Below, piece after piece: positions 57,101-64,000 of a stretch of 64,000 nt of DNA. Every line of letters starts with the position of its first letter. The first letter of the stretch is position 1. Under the pieces are notes generated by a model, which was not told the origin of the DNA, searched no databases, and saw only the letters and a program-made list of their open reading frames with translations. The stretch lies in assembly GCF_958979055.1 (NCBI RefSeq), contig NC_084886.1:43078654-43142653 (forward strand), written 5' to 3'. The position numbers were made by a program, and so were the translations under genes. The DNA comes from Alnus glutinosa (Eukaryota > Streptophyta > Magnoliopsida > Fagales > Betulaceae).

Positions 57101-60100
57101 CTTCACGCTTCAACACCATGAATACTAACTACAAGATGCACATACATTTTTAAACCCTAAAGTCGCATTTTTATCTTTCTCACCTGTCCTTGACACTACA
57201 ACATGGCTCCATGATCTCAAGCTTGGCAGCAACATTTGCTACAGACCCCTTTACAATGTTATTCAGGTAAACCATAGGGGTTTTTCCTATAAGCTGTGTC
57301 ACAAAGCAACCAATACAACAAATAAGTAAGAGATTAAAGTATGCCACAGTGCTTTTATAGATGGATATAGGTTATGCATAAAAGAAGGCACATAGCTTTA
57401 CATATAGCAACAGCTCAAGTTTTGGACCTTGACAGAAAACTATTGCCTGCAACTAATGGAATTTATTTGACCACCTTAAAGTGGGAGATTGTAATTCATC
57501 CCTGCTACATTGCAGTGTAACGTGGAGTATAGGTGTACTCAAGAACTAGATGCACCAAGATCAGCATGAATAATGTCAAGACAACTCAATTTGGCCATGA
57601 TTAAAGGTGTCGACATTCCATAGAATATCAATACACTTCTTCTCGATGGCTAATGATATGAGTACACTTGATTCCGGGATCAACATTTCAGGCCAAAGAA
57701 ATATGGTCATCGTACTAGCACAAAACCCAAAATCTAAATGTTGTGAGTAGCAAATTCCTTATTACCTTGATGTTAAGACAGAGAATTGAGAGAACAAATT
57801 CTAATTTTGAGACGTGTGGGAAGCTAACATGACAAGCATTCTACTCTGCAAACAGATAATCATACTCAGAATTTTTATTTTTATTTTTATATATTTATTT
57901 ATTTATTTATGACGAGGAACCCCTCCAAGGCAAGGCCACTTCGGGTACCCATCCATGTCAGGTAAACCTCGGACCTGTGTAAAGCGCCCCCTCCATACGG
58001 ATCGGGTAATACTCCAGCTTCGCCGGCGGGCTGGCCTCAAGAAATTGTGTATACCCAAGGGAATTCGAACCTTAGACCCGATGGGACTACCACAAAGACC
58101 AAGGCCCTTACCACTTGAGCCAACCCCTTGGGGTTAACATACTTAGAAATATTTTAGTTTCGCACCTCCATTAATTTACAGAATTTTGAAAATTTGCAGG
58201 TTAATAATACAAGATGAGCTCCTTAACAATATTCACGAGTAGCAAAGAAATTTAAAAATGAAAAATGATCCAATAATTATAATGTGATTTATCACTTCTA
58301 AGTGGTAAATCTCTGAAACTCATATTTTTTCAAATTGGATCAGTTGCAAGTAAGTGAAACAATGTACTCTGTGACAATTGATCCAAAAGTTCCTCACTGA
58401 GAACAACCATTGACAGCTTAAATAAAAAATTTTGGTAAGTAAGCGTTGAGAACTTATATAAAATAACAAAAGTCATTGAAAGATGCTCAAACTTGATGAT
58501 CCCAATATTATTCATGGATTAATTTAAACTAAAGTAGCTCAATCAGTCAAGAGGTTACCTTATCACCTGTTAACACAAGGTATCCAAAACAGATAAAGTA
58601 ATCAAAATTCTGAAAAGTTCATGTTCATTGTAGTAAAATCTTTTGTTTCTCTTAAGTACAGATTTTTAATGACAATTTCCTTCAGTACAAATTATTATTT
58701 TTCCTCTTAACAAAGTAATAATTTCACAACTAGTGTCAATTTTATTGATGAAAGAAACCCACTTCAGTCCTTCCAAGTTCAGTCTTAAAGTGCAATTGTA
58801 CCTAAGCAACACTAGGCTGGATCAAAAATTGATACTCAAAATTTTTTGACATTATACGTTAAAGGAATAATCCACTCAGAAGTTTCCATTATAATAGCAA
58901 ACCTTATATGCAAGTGTGAAGCCACAGAAAAGATTGCGTGAATATTTTAAAAGTTCAAACAAGCTTTCTTCTAAATGTTCCACTTTATTATATTCTAGAA
59001 TTCACTTTTGAATTTAAAAGCTTTGTACTGACCCCTTCCCATCATTCTCGAAAACACATAATAGCATCACCAGATTACTACTTTCTTTTTAACATTTTGA
59101 TTAATAAGTTATATCATTGGGTCTTAAATCCACAACTTCCCCCTTCAACCCATTCTTACAGGGGAGGAGATCCCATTGGCTGAACTACTTGTTAAAAAAT
59201 AAAATCAATAAGCACATTTCACCTAGGAAAAAATAAATAAATAAAATAAAATAAAATTGAAAACTACAAAGAACCTATATCTTCGTTCCGTAGTTAGTTA
59301 TTGAACCCAAAAATCCTACACGAAGTAAGAGTTTGACCAGATCAACAATTACACAAAGCACCCAGATCTTATTGACCTACATATTTCTCTTTTCTTTTTC
59401 TTTTTTTTTTTTTTTTTTTAAATTATGAATACAACTACATCGCATTATTTTTCAAGAATCAAATAATAAAAATAATTGGACCCACTTCATTATCCCACCA
59501 ATTAACCCAGAAATGGTCAATTTGCCTCACCAAAAATATAATAAAGTAACATAACAACTCACTCTTTTTATTGGTTCGGAATAACAATTAACTCAAAATG
59601 ATTTAAAGAGCTGTAATTTTCATCCTTATTCACCAATAGGTTGACCTCCAACAAGCTAGCATAATCACATTAAGAGTTGACCTTATCAACAGTCACAAAA
59701 GTACAAAGAAGATTCGAGGAAATATATGAATTTCCTTTTAAGTTACCTCTTCTAGTCATGAATGTGTTAAACATCGGCCAATTTCCATATTCCCAACAAA
59801 TCAAAACGACCCACTTCATGATTTCCGTTAATTATCAGGGGAAAAATTTAATAGTCGGACATGGGTGAAAATTTACATCAATACTGAAATTTTCTAATAA
59901 ACTAATTCATAAATATATAATCTTTAACATGAATTGTTAATGTTAGAGTATCTCCTGCAGTTCTGCAGTTGCAGGTGCCCATATTGTGCCCATACTGCAC
60001 AAGTACATTTGTAGATGACTTTACAAGATACACATGGTTGTACCGTTTGCATAACAAATATGATGCTTGATCTTTGTCAAATTTAAAACGCTGATGGAAA

Positions 60101-63100
60101 CTCAATTCTGTCATAAGATCCAAGGTTTGCAATCTGATGATGGGGGGGAGTTCACTTCTCTTCGGTTTCAAGCTTTCCTATCTCAAAATGGGATTATTCA
60201 TAGGAAATCCTGCCCCCACACCTCTCAGCAAAATGGCCTAGCTGAGAGGAAACTAGATATATTCTGGAAACTGGCCTTTTACCTTGCTCCGCACTCAAGA
60301 TTATCCAATAAGTATTGGGTGGATGCTTTCCTAACATTTGTCTATATCACAAACCGCTTGCCTACACCATTTCTCAATCATTGCTCTCCCTACACTGCCA
60401 ACAAGTTGGAATATAGGTCAAAACCATGCATCTTTCTAGGCTATAGTTATGTTGGCTATCGCTGCTTAGACCCCCTCACTAACAAAGTATACCTCTCACA
60501 GCATGTTTTTTATGAACACTCATTTCCTGCTAAGGATCATGCTCAACTTCACCTACCAACCAAGATCAATGCTACGTCTGACTCTTTCTTCACAATTCCG
60601 GTAAGTAATACTCTACCTCAGTCTACTTTGATTTCTGATTCACCTGCTTCTGCTGCTGAATCTGTTTTGGAGTCCCTTGAATCCACACCTACTTCATTAT
60701 CTAACTCACAAACTGGTGATTCCACCCTTCATCAACCAAGTGATTTCTGATTCACCTGCTTCTGCTGCTGAATCTGTCTACATGTTACCCCTACAGTCTC
60801 ATCTACCCCCACTCCTCTCCCTCCCATCCCATCCCATCCACTGATACTACTGCCCCCATTGACTCGTCACTTATGCATGCTCATCCAATGACTACCAGAT
60901 CTCATACTGGTTCTCTGAAACCCAAGTTATTCACTAAATACCAGTTATATTACACCACACACACCATCCCCTCAAGGGTCTCTTAGCCATATCTCCTGTC
61001 ACTGAACCAACTTGCTACTCGAAAGCAACAATTGACTCCCGCTGGAAAACTGCTATGAATCAAGAGTACGAGGCTCTAATCACCAATGGAACATGGACCC
61101 TCTGTCCCCGACCTCTCAAGCATAATGTGATTCGAAACAAGTGTGTTTACAAGATCAAGAAACATTCTGATGGCATTCAAGGCTAAACTAGTGGCAAAGG
61201 GTTTTGAGCAACAAAGTGGCATTGATTACACTGACACATTCAGCCATGTCATCAAATCTTCCACTGTCAGAATTGTGTTGGCTATGGCAGTGACTTTTAA
61301 TTGGCCCTTAAGGCAATTGGATGTCTCCAATGCCTTCCTTCATGGCTCCCTAATGGAATAAGTTTATATGGAACAACCACAAGGCTTTATCAGCAAGGAA
61401 CAACCTCACTATGTCTGTTAGCCTCTTCTTCGGCGTGGCTTCCTTCTCCAAAGTGGCGCAACCCTTCCTCCGTCAGAAGTAGGTGGGTCTCCCTCTCTTT
61501 AGTCCAGTTTGTGCTTAGGTGCCCTGCCCTCCTTTGTTGTCTTTCTCAAAGGTGGATGAATCTACTAGAGGAGGTGGTTTCAAAGAGATTGATGGTCCTC
61601 CCGGGGCAGTGATTGATCTTAGCTTCTGTTTTCAAACTTTGGGGGTCTCCCACGAGGGGAATGTGAAGGGATTTTTAGACTTTATGGCTCAAATTGATGT
61701 GGAGCAGCGTCAAGAGGCTCCAGTCTCCACTTCTAAGTTTAAAGGGAGTCGTGAAGTGAAGAACTTAGAATGCTTGATTAATTATGATGTCAAGGGTTTT
61801 GGTTCAAGCCGAGGCAAGGCAAGAGGGCCACTAATGTGATGTAACAGTCTCTGAGATTTGTGGGCTGGTTTTGTTGGGGTGTTTGGGTTTCCTCTTGTTT
61901 TTTGGATTTTTTCGGGTGTTTTTCCTCTCTTCCCTCTTTTACCTGTTTTGGTGCCCTTTTTGTATACTTTATGTATGCTTAAGAGACCCTTTACGCTTTT
62001 TATAAACTTCTTGGCTATCTTATCAAAAAATAATGTGTCTAAATTACACAAGTCCATCTACGGACTTAAACAAGCCCCTAGAGCTTGGTTCCATTGTCTT
62101 TCCACTACTTTGCTTGAACTAGGCTTTACAGCTTCCTTGGTGGACAACTCTCTCTTCACTTTCATCCAAGACAACATTGAAGTGTTTATGTTAATTTATG
62201 TAGATGAAATCATTGTTACTAGCACCCATTTATCTGTTATTAGTACTTTGATTATTCAGTTGCAGTCTAAGTTCCCCATCAAGGATCTAGGTTGCCTTCT
62301 TCCTTGGTATCCAAGTTACACAATTAGCAAACTCTCTCCATTTGTGTCAAGCCAAATACATTGAGGAGCTGCTCCATCGTACCTGCATGCTAGGTGCTAA
62401 ACCTGCAACTTCTCCATGCTCTGCTGACTCCAAACTCTCTAAACTCGATGGAGACCCTCTTCTAGACTTCACAGAATACCGACAGGTTGTTGGTGCACTC
62501 CTCTACTGCACTCTCACTAGCCCAGAACTTGCCTACTCTGGTAACCAACTATGCCAGCACATGCACTCCCCATCCACCACACATTGGTCAGCTGCCAAGT
62601 GTGTCCTACGCTATCTCAAACACACTATTGATCATGGGTTGCTATATACTCCTGGAACTCTCTAGTTGCAAGCCTTCTGTGATTCTGACTGGGCTGAAAA
62701 CCCGAATGACTGTCGCTCGGCTTCTGTTTTTGGTGTGTACCTAGGCAATTGTTTGGTCTCTTGGAGTGCTAAGAAACAGGTTGTCGTGTCTCGATCCAGC
62801 ACTGAGGCAAAGTACTGCTCCATGTCTCTCACCACTGCTGACTTGTTTTGACTACGCATGCTCTTCAAAGAACTCTGCATTCCCCTCACTTCACCCCCAG
62901 TGTTATGGTGTGACAATATCAGTTCTCTAGCCCTTGCCTCCAACCCGATCTACCATGCTCGCACCAAACACATCGAAATTGACTACTATTTTATCTGAGA
63001 GAAGGTCGTCAATGGCGACATTCTCATCCAATTCCTTTCCACTCACGACCAGGTGGCTGACATCTTCACCAAGGATCGCAAGTCATCTCCATACTACAGA

Positions 63101-63841
63101 TCCTATGACTAAACTGCAAGTCATGCTCACACTACCTCAACCATACTGCATATCCCATGAAAACATGAAATACTGCAGTAACATGAACATCTCTGTAATT
63201 AATAGTTCATTGTTTTACTCATGTAAATCTCTGTATATAATGGTGCATTGTTCACCTCAGTAAAAAGTTAAGAAATCTCAATATAGTGTTGTGAACTTCT
63301 TCATGAATAACTATTCACCGACACTGAGACATCCACTAAGCAGCAAAAACCAATCGAAATTCTCCAACTCACTCAAATTTCAGTAATGTAAAAACAACCC
63401 AACTACATAATTCCCACAAATAATCCTAAAAGCAACATGATTATCTCGCATAAGTAATATAATTCTCAGAAGCAGCCAACTCCAACTAAAATGACCAAGA
63501 AACCAAAACGACCCACTTCACAATCCTCAAAATTATCCTTAAAAAGAACAAGAAAAAGAAGAAAATGAATTGTAACTGACCTGAGTGACATCCTCGGCTA
63601 TGTTGAGACCTTCAATCTCTGTCGGGGGCTTCACAGACACTGCCTTGCACACGACAGAGCAACCTGAAGACAGCCTCCTGCTCGAACAATTCTTGTTCCT
63701 CAACCTCAAAGAATTGGTTGTACCCACCCAGGCTTGTTTCAAAGTCCGAGAAGAGTCGGCAAAGAGCTCAGATTTGGAGTTGCATAGAGAAGATGTCAGC
63801 GGATTGATCAGAGAAGCAGAAGCAGAAGCAGCAGCCGCCAT
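42110..63841 (-). CDS. OASB: plastid O-acetylserine (thiol)lyase (cysteine synthase)
   Basis: PLP enzyme that makes cysteine from O-acetylserine and sulfide, and partner of serine acetyltransferase. Ten exons, all GT-AG and in frame: 63841-63581, 57293-57184, 56376-56319, 55321-55058, 45803-45666, 45440-45389, 45275-45196, 44266-44207, 43279-43199, 42202-42110; total 398 residues. Residues 1 to about 65 are a Ser/Ala-rich transit peptide; mature part starts near [13 protein letters not shown], the plastid (OAS-B) wording. PLP lysine in CCSVKDR (K122), TSGNTG (150-155), GTGGT (257-261), VGISSG (342-347), C-terminus [10 protein letters not shown]. Nothing in the coding exons is broken. The gene spans 21.7 kb because introns 1 (6.3 kb) and 4 (9.25 kb) are full of mobile elements. 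The mitochondrial isoform (OAS-C) is the main alternative. Confidence 0.95.
43408..43492. repeat. compound (TG)n(AG)n microsatellite
   Basis: About 39 bases of TG followed directly by about 46 bases of AG, in intron 8 of the cysteine synthase gene. Likely highly variable in length. Confidence 0.9.
46091..46216 (+). mobile_element. LINE 3' end, about 125 bp, with target-site duplication
   Basis: L1-type tail wording CTTGTATACTTTCTGTGTAC, CTTACGCTTTTTATATAC, GATCAAAAAAAAT. Flanked by 15-bp direct repeats ATTATCATCAACGTC (46076-46090) and ATTATCATCATCGTC (46217-46231), one mismatch. In intron 4 of the cysteine synthase gene. Confidence 0.7.
46907..50872 (-). mobile_element. L1-type LINE A (inner), nested in LINE B
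   Basis: About 3.97 kb on the minus strand, running from the end of ORF1 ([20 protein letters not shown], 50866-50627) through endonuclease ([51 protein letters not shown]) and RT ([66 protein letters not shown]) to zf-RVT ([17 protein letters not shown]) and a 3' end in CTTATCAA. Flanked by direct repeats GCATTTACAAAA (46887-46898 and 50873-50884). Stop at FTWSNNQ-adjacent position (EDG*FTWSNNQ, near 50086) and frame changes near 49430, 48700 and 47680 disable it, though RT motifs are well kept. The 46887 repeat is followed by an expanded A-run. Confidence 0.9.
51928..52450 (+). mobile_element. TRIM (terminal-repeat retrotransposon in miniature)
   Basis: 523 bp with 5' LTR 51928-52144 and 3' LTR 52242-52450, both starting TGTAACACC. 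A primer-binding site (TGGTATCAGGGCC, tRNA-iMet type) follows the first LTR and a polypurine tract (AAGGGGGAG) precedes the second. Perfect 5-bp target-site duplication CTATG (51923-51927 and 52451-52455). It has no coding region and is inserted in LINE B. The two LTRs differ at many places, so the insertion is not recent. Confidence 0.92.
53878..54746. mobile_element. long fold-back element with inverted arms of about 200 bp
   Basis: The left arm begins GGGAAAGATATTGTAGATG and TTTAACCTTTTATCAAATCA; the right end, read on the other strand, gives GGGAAAAATACTGTAGAGG and TTTAACCTTTTATCAAATCA. Arms continue through CATACACTTGCCA.TAGGGTT, AATTGTGA.AT.TAGGCATAAG and AATAGCTC. A third related unit (54310-54420, ending AAATCCTAACAGCAAATGTA) lies inside. 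The middle has poly-A and poly-T tracts. No target-site duplication resolved. In intron 4 of the cysteine synthase gene. Confidence 0.75.
55740..55862 (+). mobile_element. LINE 3' end, strongly 5'-truncated
   Basis: CATGTATACATCCTGTGTAC, then CTCTGCGCTTTTTTGCAATA and CTTATCAAGAAAAAAAAA match the tail wording of the other L1 copies here. Lies in intron 3 of the cysteine synthase gene. Left limit uncertain. Confidence 0.55.
57872..58137 (-). mobile_element. tRNA-derived SINE
   Basis: Minus strand starts with a tRNA-like head: A box TGGCTCAAGTGGTAAGG and B box GGTTCGAATTCC in correct order and spacing, then a tRNA-unrelated body and an (AAAT)n-type tail. Flanked by 11-bp target-site duplications CATACTCAGAA (57861-57871) and CATACTTAGAA (58138-58148), one mismatch. 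In intron 1 of the cysteine synthase gene. Confidence 0.9.
58149..59937. other. intron 1 sequence, no gene seen
   Basis: AT-rich intronic DNA of the cysteine synthase gene with T-rich tracts near 59400-59422. No feature could be supported. Confidence 0.4.
59938..63290 (+). mobile_element. Ty1/copia retrotransposon remnant
   Basis: Plus-strand fossil in intron 1. Recognisable parts in copia order: integrase (60080-60520, with [13 protein letters not shown] and [14 protein letters not shown]), reverse transcriptase (61140-62340, with [14 protein letters not shown] and [11 protein letters not shown]) and RNase H (62660-62860, with DSDWA and STEAKY). Gag and protease are not seen. It is broken by many changes and by a LINE insertion, and both ends are ill defined. 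Age: old relative to the solo LTR and SINE, judged by decay. Confidence 0.85.
61419..62030 (+). mobile_element. internally deleted LINE inserted in the copia remnant
   Basis: An open frame matching the end of L1 ORF1 ([20 protein letters not shown], then SSRGKARGP; compare [20 protein letters not shown] in LINE A) passes straight into an L1 3' UTR (TTGTATACTTTATGTATGCT, CCTTTACGCTTTTTATAAAC, CTTATCAAAAAA). Endonuclease and RT are absent between the two parts, so this is not simple 5' truncation. Confidence 0.7.
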
Positions 63842-64000
63842 TGTTTGTCAGCACTAAGTTTACTTTCTTCTGGGGTTTTGCCTTGGCGTCTCCTGTTAAG
63901 GATGATTTTTTATTTTCTTTTTCTGAACGAGGAAAAACGAAAAAAAATAAAAAATCAAGGACCCTTAAATTACTATCTAATTAACAATATCTCAAAACTT

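Noticed and set aside
57955-58137. Plus-strand 60-codon frame and a possible tRNA gene
   Set aside because: A and B boxes are on the minus strand as the head of a SINE with target-site duplications; the downstream part does not fold as a cloverleaf acceptor arm, and the frame is a shadow.
1-64000. CRISPR array, phage, toxin-antitoxin or bacterial operon
   Set aside because: The window is plant nuclear DNA with spliced genes; no spaced direct-repeat array or prokaryotic gene order was seen.

Overview
The window is plant nuclear DNA, AT-rich, with GT-AG introns, microsatellites, MITEs, LINEs and a plastid-type cysteine synthase whose introns are swollen by transposons. The gene content fits a woody eudicot, probably a rosid tree; that last step is inference from general feel, not from a marker gene. 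About nine host genes can be supported with exon structure.

Layout. 1-7.1 kb: the 3' end of an unidentified gene (+) and two GPI-anchored lipid-transfer protein genes (LTPG) in the same orientation (-), separated by MITEs and a nearly perfect 61-bp-arm hairpin. 7.3-10.5 kb: an L1-type LINE (-) with one segment moved and inverted. 10.5-18.8 kb: MITEs, LINE scraps, one telobox/TATA-headed unit of unknown nature, and a site where three small MULE-type elements landed within the same 16 bp. 18.85-29.8 kb: a tandem duplication of about 5.4 kb; each copy holds a divergent pair, an SLP2-like protein phosphatase (-) and a FAM136A-like twin-CX3C protein (+), sharing a promoter of about 420 bp. Copy 1 later gained a MITE and copy 2 a Gypsy solo LTR; the sister copy preserves the empty site in each case. 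30.4-32.7 kb: a COA3-like cytochrome oxidase assembly gene (-) with a long 5'-UTR intron. 33.9-38.1 kb: a four-exon short-chain dehydrogenase/reductase (-). 38.4-42.1 kb: intergenic repeats. 42.1-63.8 kb: a complete ten-exon plastid O-acetylserine (thiol)lyase (-), about 21.7 kb long for a 398-residue protein, because intron 4 (9.25 kb) holds a LINE that contains another LINE and a TRIM, and intron 1 (6.3 kb) holds a SINE and an old copia remnant that itself contains a LINE.

How genes relate. SLP2, FAM136A and COA3 are all linked by family knowledge to the mitochondrial intermembrane space / inner membrane (SLP2 and FAM136A through the MIA40 import route, COA3 through complex IV assembly). 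They sit side by side, and the SLP2/FAM136A pair shares a promoter with Site II and telobox motifs, which is the nearest thing to a coordinated module here. No bacterial-type system, CRISPR array or phage is present.
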